This document shows, piece after piece, positions 17,501 to 24,724 of a stretch of 64,000 nucleotides of DNA. Made by a program: the position numbers and the translations under genes. The stretch lies in the NCBI GenBank assembly GCA_963667505.2, contig OY763490.2:868001-932000 (forward strand). The letters run 5' to 3'. The notes beneath the pieces were generated by a model. That model searched no databases. It saw nothing but the letters and a program-made list of their open reading frames with translations, and was not told the origin of the DNA. Every line of letters begins with the position of its first letter. Position 1 is the stretch's first letter. Source of the DNA: Aldehydirespirator sp963667505. Lineage in GTDB: Bacteria > Actinomycetota > Acidimicrobiia > Acidimicrobiales > Aldehydirespiratoraceae.

Positions 17501-17603
17501 CGCCCTTCTGGCTGTGCCCGGAATCGGCCCCGCCAAGCTGGCCGCCTACGGCGAAGCCCTCAAGCCGCTTCTGGCCGACGGTTCAGGCAACGACGGGAAT
17601 TGA
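14556..17603 (+). CDS. uvrD2: UvrD2-type superfamily 1 helicase with HRDC domain
   Basis: ATP-dependent 3'-5' DNA helicase of 1015 residues from the GTG at 14556; the upstream frame covers palindromic repeats. The N-terminal 190 residues match no helicase motif. Then come the Q-motif LAPDQQRAV, Walker A APAGSGKTRVL, motif II LLVDEFQDLTPAHL, motif III GVGDDDQTIYGYSGA, motif IV NYRCP, motif V ATVHRVKGLEW and motif VI VALTRC. The C-terminal 70 residues (YERLRQWRWERSQ to VPGIGPAKLAAYG) form an HRDC domain, as in mycobacterial UvrD2. Two in-frame repeats (22-residue and 6-residue units) enlarge the middle. No operon partner is evident. Confidence 0.88.
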   Translation: MSRSDHRAEDAPRHDAERVAGPDCLGRSVLVSPGQPPPGPWQGRPRVTVDTASPDPATGRRLRSAWHSRERLVIELDGPLPAAEAVLERPWWELQPGTTLGDEVWHHLLTANTVDARDPDRLRFAPRDRALAVGARPAAPNQSGDVAAEAGGLWCDGGPLDCFDSGELGGAAMIPAANLAVGRLSALRPSEPEADLAPDQQRAVGHLGGGACIVAPAGSGKTRVLTERARWLVRSLGVSPSAVCLVAYNVRARAEMQQRTADLDGLEVRTFNSLALAVCNGTGPFARPAHHDRVSVIDEREVRDLLRGLVGERAPRRRRRAMTDPLAAWLEALSASRLGLRDPADVERDYAPDVEGFTGLAPAYAEALDERGVVDFDHQIVRAIDILLTDPAARAAARRVCGVLLVDEFQDLTPAHLLMIRLLAGPRAEVFGVGDDDQTIYGYSGASPRWLIEYERWFPGAARHLLHVNYRCPPAVVEAASNLLSHNVHRISKAIEPAPTRTPNPPPAPEQEQQTAGSGGAVEVQTAADGGGVEQRAAGSGGAVEVQTAADGGGVEQRAAGSGGAVEVQTAADGGAAVVERVRALIGAGAEAKDIAVLTRVNSTLLAPQIMLSEAGIDCMSPVGPWFLERTGVAAALAWLRLATAGSARLPADALTTAARRPPRGISPRVIEWIAEQRNVGALRRLAGRISDERTAERVSDFADDVERLGDMARDGAHTLQLLEAIQHGTELGASLDERLDASRRSVDRSAHGDDLRALLSVAPHCPDPARFEHWLSSRLTEGSRQGDGTRQGDGTRQGDGSRQGDEGDARIGRPSWGRGVRLATVHRVKGLEWTHVIVLSATEGLMPHRLSSDLEEERRVFHVALTRCSESVLIVADGPKSPFISETAWRSRLEPTGLPAPPPVPAPAKTPQAPLARPASPSSRAQSPPIDEAAEPEAAAVYERLRQWRWERSQAEDVRPFMVLSNAVLRELARSRPTTDAALLAVPGIGPAKLAAYGEALKPLLADGSGNDGN
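16101..16278 (+). repeat. 66 bp in-frame tandem repeat in uvrD2
   Basis: Units start at 16101, 16167 and 16233 and encode the 22-residue unit AAGSGGAVEVQTAADGGGVE plus two residues. The copies are nearly identical. They sit between helicase motif IV and the next conserved block, probably as a disordered loop. Confidence 0.85.
16902..16973 (+). repeat. 18 bp in-frame tandem repeat in uvrD2
   Basis: Four units at 16902, 16920, 16938 and 16956 encode a six-residue G-[ST]-R-Q-G-D repeat. It is a second expansion in the same helicase, just before motif V. Confidence 0.85.
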
Positions 17604-17639
17604 CACGAACCGGACGTCCCCCGCTAGCCGCGAGAGAGC

Positions 17640-18122
17640 TCAGGCGAAGGTCTCGTCGAGGGCCTCTACCAGGGTGTTCCAGGACAGGGTGGCGCACTTG
17701 ATGCGCACCGGGAACTTCACCACGCCCCGCAGGGCCTCCAGGTCGCCGAGCTTCACTTCGCCGGCGCCGTTGTCGCTGTCGGCCTCGTCCTCGGACTCCT
17801 CTCCGCCGAGCCCGCCGACGTGGATCGACATCATCCGCTTGAACGCCTTCACCAGCCGTCGCACCTCAGACACCTTGCGGCCCTTGACCGCGCTGGACAT
17901 CATCGACGCCGACGACTGGCTTATGGAGCAGCCCTGACCCGAGGTGGACACCTCCGCGATCACGCCGTCGCGCACCTCCAGGAAGATGATCACCTCGTCG
18001 CCGCACAACGGGTTGAACCCGATCGACTGCACCGCCGGCGGCACCTCGAGCTCGCCGCGGTTGCGGGGGTTGCGGTAGTGGTCGAGGATGATCTCGCGGT
18101 AGAGGTCCTCCAGCCCGGCCAT
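17640..18122 (-). CDS. sufU: SufU sulfur-transfer / NifU-like protein
   Basis: SufU is a zinc protein that takes persulfide sulfur from SufS in the Gram-positive Suf pathway. Metal ligands are visible: C40 and D42 in NPLCGDEV, C65 in GQGCSISQSS and C143 in IKCATLSW. The insertion between the second and third cysteine that separates SufU from IscU is present, with an unusual acidic run (GGEESEDEADSD). The ATG at 18122 follows the sufS stop by 11 bases. It is the last gene of the minus-strand sufC-sufS-sufU operon and ends 37 bases from the convergent uvrD2. Confidence 0.9.
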   Translation of the reverse strand: MAGLEDLYREIILDHYRNPRNRGELEVPPAVQSIGFNPLCGDEVIIFLEVRDGVIAEVSTSGQGCSISQSSASMMSSAVKGRKVSEVRRLVKAFKRMMSIHVGGLGGEESEDEADSDNGAGEVKLGDLEALRGVVKFPVRIKCATLSWNTLVEALDETFA

Positions 18123-18133
18123 CGAGCCGCCCG

Positions 18134-19372
18134 CTATGTGGCGAAGAAGTCGCCGGCCGCGCCCAGGGCGTCGGCCAGCGCGTCGACGTCGGAGGCGTCG
18201 TTGTACACGTACAGCGACGCCCGGGTGGTGGCGGGCACGCCCAGGTGGCGCATCAGAGGCTTGGCGCAGTGGTGGCCGGCCCGCACGCACACGCCGTGGT
18301 GGTCGAGCACCTGCGAGAGGTCGTGCGGGTGGATGTCGCGGAACGTCATCGACAGCACCCCGCCCCGGCACGCCGGCTCCGCGGGGCCGTGGACGTCCAG
18401 ATCGGCGCCGTAGCGGTCCTGGAGAGTGCGCAGCGCGTAGCCGGTGAGGCTCACCTCGTGCTCGCGCACCCGCTCCATGCCCAGGCCCTCGAGGTAGGCG
18501 ACCGCCGCGCCCAGGCCGACGATCTCGGCGATGGGCGGGGTGCCGGCCTCGAACTTGTGGGGGATCTCGTTGGCCAGGAAGCCGTCCTTGCGGACGTCGA
18601 GGATCATCTCGCCGCCGCCGAGGAACGGCGGCATGGCCTCCAGCAACTCGGCCCGGGCCCACAGCACGCCGATGCCGGTGGGGCCGCACATCTTGTGGCC
18701 GGTGAAGCCCAGGAAGTCGGCGCCCAGAGCCTGCACGTCGGTCGGCAGGTGCGGCACGTACTGGGCGGCGTCGACCAGCACCAGCGCCCCGGCGTCGTGG
18801 GCCGCGTCGGCCAGCCGCCGGACAGGGTTGAGCGTCCCCAGCACGTTGCTCATGGCGGTGACGCCCAGCAGCTTGGCCCCGTCGAGCAGCCGGTCGAGGT
18901 CGCTCAGGTCGAGCTGGCCGTCGTCGGAGACGCTGATCCAGCGCAGCTCGAAGCCCTTCTCGGCGGCCATGATGTGCCACGGCACGATGTTGGCGTGATG
19001 CTCCATCTCGGTGATCACCACGGCGTCGCCGGGGCCGAGGTTGGCGCCCCCCCACGAGCGGGCCACCAGGTTGATCGACTCGGTGACGTTCTTGGTGAAC
19101 ACGATCTCCCGGGCCGACCCGGCGTTGACGAAGCGGGCCACCGCCTGCCGGGCCGCCTCCATCGCCTCGGTTGCCTGGGCGGCGATCTCGTAGGCGCCGC
19201 GGTGCACGTTGGCGTTGATCGTCTCGTAGTAGTCGTTCATGGCGTCGAGCACGCTGCGGGGCTTCTGCGACGAGGCGGCCGAGTCGAGGTAGACGATCGG
19301 CCCGCTGGCCACCGACCGGCCCAGCAGCGGGAACTCGGACTTGACGCCCGCTCGCAGGCTGGAGGCGCTCAC
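18134..19372 (-). CDS. sufS: Cysteine desulfurase SufS
   Basis: PLP-dependent enzyme of 413 residues that removes sulfur from cysteine for Fe-S assembly. The PLP lysine is K227 in GFTGHKMCGP, the cofactor histidine pair is in TEMEHHANIVPW, and the catalytic cysteine is C369 in RAGHHCAKPLM. The substrate-binding start YLDSAASSQKP is intact. I use the GTG at 19372, which overlaps the TGA of the upstream sufC (GTGA). This excludes the long upstream frame. Sulfur goes to SufU, encoded next. Confidence 0.93.
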   Translation of the reverse strand: MSASSLRAGVKSEFPLLGRSVASGPIVYLDSAASSQKPRSVLDAMNDYYETINANVHRGAYEIAAQATEAMEAARQAVARFVNAGSAREIVFTKNVTESINLVARSWGGANLGPGDAVVITEMEHHANIVPWHIMAAEKGFELRWISVSDDGQLDLSDLDRLLDGAKLLGVTAMSNVLGTLNPVRRLADAAHDAGALVLVDAAQYVPHLPTDVQALGADFLGFTGHKMCGPTGIGVLWARAELLEAMPPFLGGGEMILDVRKDGFLANEIPHKFEAGTPPIAEIVGLGAAVAYLEGLGMERVREHEVSLTGYALRTLQDRYGADLDVHGPAEPACRGGVLSMTFRDIHPHDLSQVLDHHGVCVRAGHHCAKPLMRHLGVPATTRASLYVYNDASDVDALADALGAAGDFFAT

Positions 19373-20127
19373 GGCGCGTACCGCTCGTAGCCGTCGCGCT
19401 CGAGCCGGTCGGCCAGCTCGGCGCCGCCGCTGTCCACGATCCGGCCGTCCATCAGCACGTGCACGCGGTCGGGCTCCAGGCCGGCGGTGAGGATCCGCTT
19501 GAAATGGGTGATGGCCAGCACGCCGAGCTCGGGCCGCTCGGACCGGACCTCCTTGAGCCCGGTGGCCACGATGCGCAGCGCGTCGATGTCGAGGCCGGTG
19601 TCGGTCTCGTCCAGGACGGCCATCTCGGGCTCTAGCACGGCGAGCTGCAGGATCTCGTTGCGCTTCTTCTCGCCTCCGGAGAACCCCTCGTTGAGGTAGC
19701 GGTCCATCAGCGCCGACTCGATGGCCAGGCGGTCCATCCACTCCCTCATGGCCATGTACGTCTCGATCGAGCTCACCTCGTTGCCCTTGCGGGCCTGCAG
19801 CGCCTGCGTCAGGAAGTTGCGGATCGACACCCCGGGGATCTCCTGGGGGTACTGGAACGCGAGGAACAGCCCGGCCTTGCCCCTCACCTCGGGCGGCCAG
19901 GAGGTGATGTCCTCCCCCTTGAAGCGGATAGAGCCCGCGGTCACCTCGTACTCGGGACTGCCGAGCAGGGTGGCCGCCAGGGTGGACTTGCCCGAGCCGT
20001 TGGGGCCCATCAGGGTGTGCATCTCGCCTGCCCGCACCACCAGGTCCACGCCGCGGAGGATTTCGACACCGTCCTCGGCCGTGCTGGCGCACAGGCCGTC
20101 GATCTCGAACAGGGGCGGTGTCGGCAC
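19369..20127 (-). CDS. sufC: SufC Fe-S assembly ATPase, canonical copy
   Basis: A 252-residue ABC ATPase. Walker A is GPNGSGKST at 41-49, the signature FSGGEKKRNEI, Walker B MAVLDETDTGLDIDAL and the H-loop ITHFKRIL, all as in well-studied SufC. It leads the sufC-sufS-sufU set with a 4-base overlap. It differs clearly from the sufC at 8355, so the window holds two paralogues rather than a recent duplicate. Promoter lies in the 150 bases shared with the divergent acyl-CoA dehydrogenase gene. Confidence 0.93.
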   Translation of the reverse strand: MPTPPLFEIDGLCASTAEDGVEILRGVDLVVRAGEMHTLMGPNGSGKSTLAATLLGSPEYEVTAGSIRFKGEDITSWPPEVRGKAGLFLAFQYPQEIPGVSIRNFLTQALQARKGNEVSSIETYMAMREWMDRLAIESALMDRYLNEGFSGGEKKRNEILQLAVLEPEMAVLDETDTGLDIDALRIVATGLKEVRSERPELGVLAITHFKRILTAGLEPDRVHVLMDGRIVDSGGAELADRLERDGYERYAP

Positions 20128-20278
20128 GCTCCGATCCTACGGCCCGACCGGTGCGGGCACTACGGGCCGGGTCCGCCTGCCGGGCCGGGTAGGCGGACGC
20201 GACCGCCGCCCGAGGCCGTCGTCGGCCCGCTAGCTTTGCGGTGACGACGAGCTGACGAGCTTCGGAGGAGACCGCTAA

Positions 20279-21394
20279 GTGAACTTCGCATTCACCGACG
20301 AGCAGGAGCAGCTGCGCGACTTCGTCCGCAGCTTCCTGGAGGAGAAGTCGCCGGAGTCGGCCGTTCGGGAGCAGATGGACACCGAGCGGGGCTTCGACCC
20401 CGACGTGTGGGCGCAGATGTCGGAGCAGATGGGCCTGCCCGCGTTGACCATCCCCGAGGAGTACGGCGGCCAGGGCTTCGGCCGGGTGGAGCAGATCGTG
20501 GTGCTCGAGGAGATGGGCGCCGCGTTGCTGTGCGCCCCCTACTTCTCCTCGGCGGTGATGGCGGCCAACACGCTGATGCTCTGCGGCGACGAGGACGCCA
20601 AGCACGAGCACCTGCCCGGCATCGCCTCCGGGGAAACTCGGGCGACGCTGGCGTTCACCGAGCAGAACGGCCGCTGGGACGAGGCGGGCATCACCATGGC
20701 CGCGTCGCGGTCGAACGGCTCATGGCGCCTCGACGGCATCAAGATGTACGTCCTCGACGGCCACACCGCCGACCTGATCGTCGTGGCGGCCCGGACGCCG
20801 CAGGGCGTGACGCTGTTCGCCGTGGATCCCGACGCCGCCGGCCTCTCCCGCACGGCGCTGTCGACGATGGACCAGACCCGCAAGCAGGCCAAGCTCTCCT
20901 TCGAGGACGTGGAGGCGGCGATCATCGGCGCCGAGGGCGAGGGCTGGCCCGTGCTCGAGACCGTGCTCGACCTGGCCGCGGTGGCCCTCGCGGCCGAGCA
21001 GGTGGGAGGCGCCCAGCGCTGCCTGGACATGTCGGTCGAGTACGCCAAGGTGAGAGTGCAGTTCGGCCGGCCCATCGGCTCGTTCCAGGCCATCAAGCAC
21101 AAGTGCGCCGACATGCTGCTGGAGGTGGAGTCAGCCAAGTCCGCCGCCTACTACGCGGGCTGGTGCGCGGCCGAGATGAACGACGAGCTCCCGCAGGTGG
21201 CGTCGCTGGCCAAGAGCTACTGCTCGGAGGCCTACTTCCACGCCGCCGCCGAGAACATCCAGATCCACGGCGGGATCGGCTTCACTTGGGAGCATCCGGC
21301 TCACCTCTACTTCAAGCGGGCCAAGAGCTCCGAGCTGCTCTTCGGCGATCCCACCTACCACCGCGAGCTGCTGGCCCAGCGGATCGGCCTCTAG
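20279..21394 (+). CDS. Acyl-CoA dehydrogenase
   Basis: FAD enzyme of 371 residues that makes the 2,3-double bond in acyl-CoA substrates. Order of parts is normal: N-terminal helices (FAFTDEQEQLRDFVRSF), LTIPEEYGGQGFG, the flavin region ATLAFTEQNGRWDE, RVQFGRPIGSFQAIKHKCAD, and the C-terminal QIHGGIGFTWEHPAHLYFKR. The usual glutamate base cannot be assigned with certainty from sequence alone. The GTG at 20279 follows GGAGGAGACC at 20263-20272. It is a single gene; substrate is unknown. Members with this ending are common in steroid and branched-chain degradation of actinobacteria. Confidence 0.88.
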   Translation: MNFAFTDEQEQLRDFVRSFLEEKSPESAVREQMDTERGFDPDVWAQMSEQMGLPALTIPEEYGGQGFGRVEQIVVLEEMGAALLCAPYFSSAVMAANTLMLCGDEDAKHEHLPGIASGETRATLAFTEQNGRWDEAGITMAASRSNGSWRLDGIKMYVLDGHTADLIVVAARTPQGVTLFAVDPDAAGLSRTALSTMDQTRKQAKLSFEDVEAAIIGAEGEGWPVLETVLDLAAVALAAEQVGGAQRCLDMSVEYAKVRVQFGRPIGSFQAIKHKCADMLLEVESAKSAAYYAGWCAAEMNDELPQVASLAKSYCSEAYFHAAAENIQIHGGIGFTWEHPAHLYFKRAKSSELLFGDPTYHRELLAQRIGL

Positions 21395-21493
21395 TCTCCG
21401 GGCGCCGGGAGGGCCGGGCGAACCTGCCGTGACGTCCGGCCAGACCTGCGGCACGCTCGCGAGAATGTCGTCGGCGGACTGGGTGTCGGTGCC

Positions 21494-21937
21494 GTGATCT
21501 GGCTGATCGCCGCCGTGGGCGCGGCCGCGGTCACGGTGATCGCCTTCGTGGCGGTCGGCGCCGCCGTCGGGCGGCTTGAGGCGGAGACCGCGCCCGCGGT
21601 GTACCGGATGGCGGTTGCGGTCGAGTACGTCGCCGACCGCCTGCCCGCTGAGGTGGCCGCCCGCGTCAGCTACCAGGACGTCAAGACGGTGCTCACCTGG
21701 CACCTCGACTGGTTCGCCTCCGTCGGCCTGGCCACCGACAACGGGCTCGAGCTGGGCGATCCGGCGGTGGGGGTGGAAGCTGTGGCAGTGGCCGACACCG
21801 ACGCGGCCTGCGACGCGGTGGTGGCCCGGTCGCTGGCCGAGGCAGGCCCTGAGGCGGTGGACGTGGTCTGCGTCCTCGATGCCCATATCGCCTATCTCGC
21901 CGAGATCGGCGCCTTCAGCGCCAGCGACTCCGCCTGA
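21494..21937 (+). CDS. Membrane-anchored conserved hypothetical protein
   Basis: 147 residues starting at GTG 21494. Residues 1-27 (IWLIAAVGAAAVTVIAFVAVG) are one transmembrane anchor. The remaining 120 residues are soluble and acidic with no family I know (KTVLTWHLDWFASVGL, VVCVLDAHIAYLAEIGAF). It stands alone, 100 bases after the acyl-CoA dehydrogenase. The codon pattern supports a real gene. Confidence 0.6.
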   Translation: MIWLIAAVGAAAVTVIAFVAVGAAVGRLEAETAPAVYRMAVAVEYVADRLPAEVAARVSYQDVKTVLTWHLDWFASVGLATDNGLELGDPAVGVEAVAVADTDAACDAVVARSLAEAGPEAVDVVCVLDAHIAYLAEIGAFSASDSA

Positions 21938-22026
21938 GCGGGCAGCGTCCTAGCCGCGCCGGCCCGAGCGCCCCGCGAAATCTGTGCGCGATGGGTGCGT
22001 GTGTGATTGAATGGCGCCACCAAGAG

Positions 22027-22160
22027 AAAGGAGGTGGTCCAACTGAGTGCTAAACGCTTTGTGACCTTGGAGGTGGCTGGCCGCTAGCTACGGCAGCTGG
22101 GCCTACTGGCGAATCCCCGCCAGCTCCACCCCCGATCCGGGTCGCCGGGCCTAGTCACAC
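22027..22160 (+). ncRNA. Candidate leader peptide with structured RNA
   Basis: AAAGGAGGTGGTCC at 22027-22040 is one base short of a full complement to the 16S rRNA 3' end. Eight bases after its GGAGG a CTG at 22043 opens a 14-codon frame, SAKRFVTLEVAGR after the start, ending TAG at 22087. The next 70 bases form strong hairpins, for example CTGGCG-CGCCAG near 22106-22123 and a GGGTCGCCGGGCC-containing block. The optimal ribosome site on so short a frame suggests a regulatory leader or small RNA ahead of the gene at 22342. I know no named family for it. Confidence 0.45.
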
Positions 22161-22341
22161 CCGGCGCGGTGCCCTCCGCTCGCACGAGTTGAGGCGCCAT
22201 GTGACCCTGTCGGGCAATCCAGCAACATTCTGCCGCAGGGGCGGCCTCCATGCCGGGGCCGCCCCTGTGCGCGGTCCCTGCCCGTGCCCGTGCCGGGCGA
22301 GGGACTGGGGGCGCCTGCCGGGGCGAAGGTACGGTGTCGGG

Positions 22342-23142
22342 ATGGATCGACGGTTCGCGGTCGACGGCAACGAACTGGCCGCGCACCTGGCTCTGCCGGC
22401 CCGGTCCCAGTCGGCGCGGCAGCCGGGCGCGGTGGTGGTCCACGGCTTTCCCACCGAGGCGGGCGGCGGCATCAACTCGGCGAGCACGCTTCCGTCCCTG
22501 GCTGATCTCATCGCGGCCGAGACCGGCTTCGCGGCCCTGGCCTACGCCTCCCGTGGCGTGGCCGGGTCCGAGGGCGACTTCTCGCTGGACGGCTGGCGAC
22601 GCGACCTGGCGGGCGCGGTGGACCATCTGACCTCGTCGGTGCGCTGCGACGGCGTCTGGCTGATCGGCTTCGGCACGGGCGGAGCGCTCGCGATGATGGT
22701 GGCCAGCGGGGACGACCGGGTTCGCGGCGTGGCCGCAGTGGCCGCGCCGGCGGACTTCGAGGACTGGGCCCGCAACCCGCGCAAGCTCCTGGTGTTCGCC
22801 CGTGAAGTGGGCGTGGTGCGCGATCCCCGCTTCCCTCAGCGATTCGACCGGTGGGCGGCCGAGCTCCGCTCGGTGCGGGCGGTGACGGCCGCCGAGTCGC
22901 TCGGAGAGCGGGCCCTTCTGGTGCTGCACGGCAGTGACGACGAGACGGTGCCGGTGTTCGACGCACGGATCCTGGCCGACGCCTGCGGCCACGCGGACCT
23001 GCGCGTCATCAGCGGGGCCGGCCATCATCTTCGCCATGACCCCCGGGCGGTGGCTGTCCTGCTCGGCTGGCTGGAGCGCCAGCGCCAGTCGCTGATGGCC
23101 TCTGTGCTGACCGGCGCTGACGACGGCTTGGAAGCGCCCTGA
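22342..23142 (+). CDS. Alpha/beta-hydrolase-fold protein lacking the nucleophile
   Basis: 266 residues from the ATG at 22342. The fold is clear: the oxyanion region VVVHGFPTEAGGG, the nucleophile elbow LIGFGTGGALAMM, the acid loop LHGSDDETVP and the terminal histidine in SGAGHHLRHD. The elbow normally reads G-x-S-x-G; here the serine position is glycine (G-F-G-T-G). Either the protein is not a classical hydrolase or another residue acts. The C-terminal residues (TGADDGLEAP) lie inside a tandem repeat that continues downstream. Substrate unknown. Confidence 0.75.
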   Translation: MDRRFAVDGNELAAHLALPARSQSARQPGAVVVHGFPTEAGGGINSASTLPSLADLIAAETGFAALAYASRGVAGSEGDFSLDGWRRDLAGAVDHLTSSVRCDGVWLIGFGTGGALAMMVASGDDRVRGVAAVAAPADFEDWARNPRKLLVFAREVGVVRDPRFPQRFDRWAAELRSVRAVTAAESLGERALLVLHGSDDETVPVFDARILADACGHADLRVISGAGHHLRHDPRAVAVLLGWLERQRQSLMASVLTGADDGLEAP

Positions 23143-23325
23143 CCGCGATCGGCGCTCGACCGCGATCGGCGCTGACGACGGCTTGGAAGCGCCCTGACCG
23201 CGATCGGCGCGACGACGGCTGACCGCGACCGCCGGCGCTGACGACGGCTTGGAAGCGCCCTGACCGCGATCGGCGCGGACAATGGCTTTGACGCGCCGTG
23301 ACCGCGATCGGCGCCGACGACGGCG
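23113..23325. repeat. Irregular tandem repeat at the 3' ends of two genes
   Basis: Units beginning GGCGCTGACGACGGCTTGGA start at 23113, 23168 and 23234, with a degenerate one at 23272. Each carries GAAGCGCCCTGACCGCGATC or a variant. The first unit codes the last residues and stop of the hydrolase-like protein; the last ends at the stop of senX3 on the other strand. The GGCGC and GCGCC within each unit can pair, so the array may also terminate transcripts from both sides. Confidence 0.8.
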
Positions 23326-23326
23326 C

Positions 23327-24562
23327 TCAGTCTTCGGTGTGTTCGGTCGGGAGGGGCAGGGCGATGGTGAACGTCGCGCCGAACCCCTCGCGGGACGTGA
23401 CGTTCACCTCGCCGCCGTGGTTGAGCACGGCGTGGCGCACTATCGACAGGCCCAGCCCGGTGCCGCCGGTGTGGCGGCTGCGGGCCCGGTCCACCCGGTA
23501 GAAGCGCTCGAAGATGCGCGACCGCTCGCTGACGGGGATGCCTACGCCCTGGTCGGCCACCGAGACGATCATCCGCTGCTGGTCCCGAGCCATGTCCACG
23601 TTCACGCGCCCGCCCGGCTCGCTGAACTTGACCGCGTTGTCGAGCAGGTTGAACAGAGCCGACTCGAGCTCGACGCGCGAGCCGCGCACCGCCGCCGACG
23701 CATCGCGGCCCGACACGGCCACCTCGATCCCCTTCTGGTCGGCCGTCTCGGAGATGCGGCTGAGCGCGCCTTCCACCACTTCGTCGATGTGGACGGTCTC
23801 CTCTCGACGGGTGCTGCGGTCTTCGAGGCTGGCCAGCGTGAGGAGGTCGTCGATGGTGCTGGCCACCCGTTGGATCTCGATCTGGATGCGGCCGGTCAGC
23901 CGGTCGACGACCTCCGGGTCCGCATCGGAGGACAGGGAGTCGGCCAGCAGGCTCAGCGCGCCGATCGGGGTCTTGAGCTCGTGGCTGACGTTGGCCACGA
24001 AGTCGCGGCGCACCGACTCCGTGCGGTGCAGTTCGGTGGTGTCGCGCACCAGCGCCACCGCGCCCAGCCTCTCGCCGCGGCGCTCGATGGGACGGGCCTC
24101 CACTTCGTAGCTGCGGCGGGGCTCGGCCCGGAGGTCGACATCGGTCGAAACCCGCTCGCCGTTGCGAGCCCTCTCCAGGAGCTCCTTGACGACTCCGGCT
24201 ACGAGGGCCTCGCCGTGACGGGCCTGGACGATCTCGGTGGCCACTGTGTTGCGGGCCATGACGAGCCCGTCGCGGTCGCACACCATTACTCCGGTCCGCA
24301 GCGCGTCGAGGCTGGCCTCGATCCGGGCGGCCGCGACCTCGGCGGCTGAGCGCTGCGCGTCCGCGCGGATCGCCCGCCGCTCGCAAGCCTCCACGGTTTG
24401 GCGCACCGACGGCGGGCGGCCAGCGGCGGACTCGCCGGTTACGTCGCCGCGGCTGGCCGCACCATGGGAATTGATCCATCGGCGCAGAAGCGCCCGGTCG
24501 AGTGCTATTCCCGCCAATGCGCCGCCCGCCGCCAGCAGAGCTCCGATCAGCAGCGACGTCAT
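23327..24562 (-). CDS. senX3: SenX3/PhoR-type sensor histidine kinase
   Basis: Phosphate-sensing kinase of 411 residues. Residues 1-22 are a membrane anchor, followed by a coiled stretch, a PAS-like domain (SLDALRTGVMVCDRDGLVMARN), the H-box VSHELKTPIGALS with the phospho-histidine, and the catalytic domain with N-box FNLLDNAVKFSE, G1 VADQGVGIP and G2 HTGGTGLGLSIV. It lies downstream of phoU and the pst genes on the same strand, as expected for phosphate control. The partner response regulator (RegX3/PhoB) is not in the window. Confidence 0.85.
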   Translation of the reverse strand: MTSLLIGALLAAGGALAGIALDRALLRRWINSHGAASRGDVTGESAAGRPPSVRQTVEACERRAIRADAQRSAAEVAAARIEASLDALRTGVMVCDRDGLVMARNTVATEIVQARHGEALVAGVVKELLERARNGERVSTDVDLRAEPRRSYEVEARPIERRGERLGAVALVRDTTELHRTESVRRDFVANVSHELKTPIGALSLLADSLSSDADPEVVDRLTGRIQIEIQRVASTIDDLLTLASLEDRSTRREETVHIDEVVEGALSRISETADQKGIEVAVSGRDASAAVRGSRVELESALFNLLDNAVKFSEPGGRVNVDMARDQQRMIVSVADQGVGIPVSERSRIFERFYRVDRARSRHTGGTGLGLSIVRHAVLNHGGEVNVTSREGFGATFTIALPLPTEHTED

Positions 24563-24724
24563 CGGCGCAAGAACCTAGATCCTGAGGGAGCAGGCCACCA
24601 GCTCTCCTTGCGCGAACGGCTTCGATTGGCGAGCCCGCGGCCCGAGCAGCCTGTGAGCGCAACGGACAGGGGCGGGGGCTGCCACTCTTCGACGCGGAGG
24701 GCTCTCACCCTGCTGCTCTCGCCC

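Noticed and set aside
23025..24662. 545-codon minus-strand frame overlapping senX3
   Set aside because: Its content is low-complexity Arg/Pro/Ala from another frame; senX3 motifs are in a different frame.
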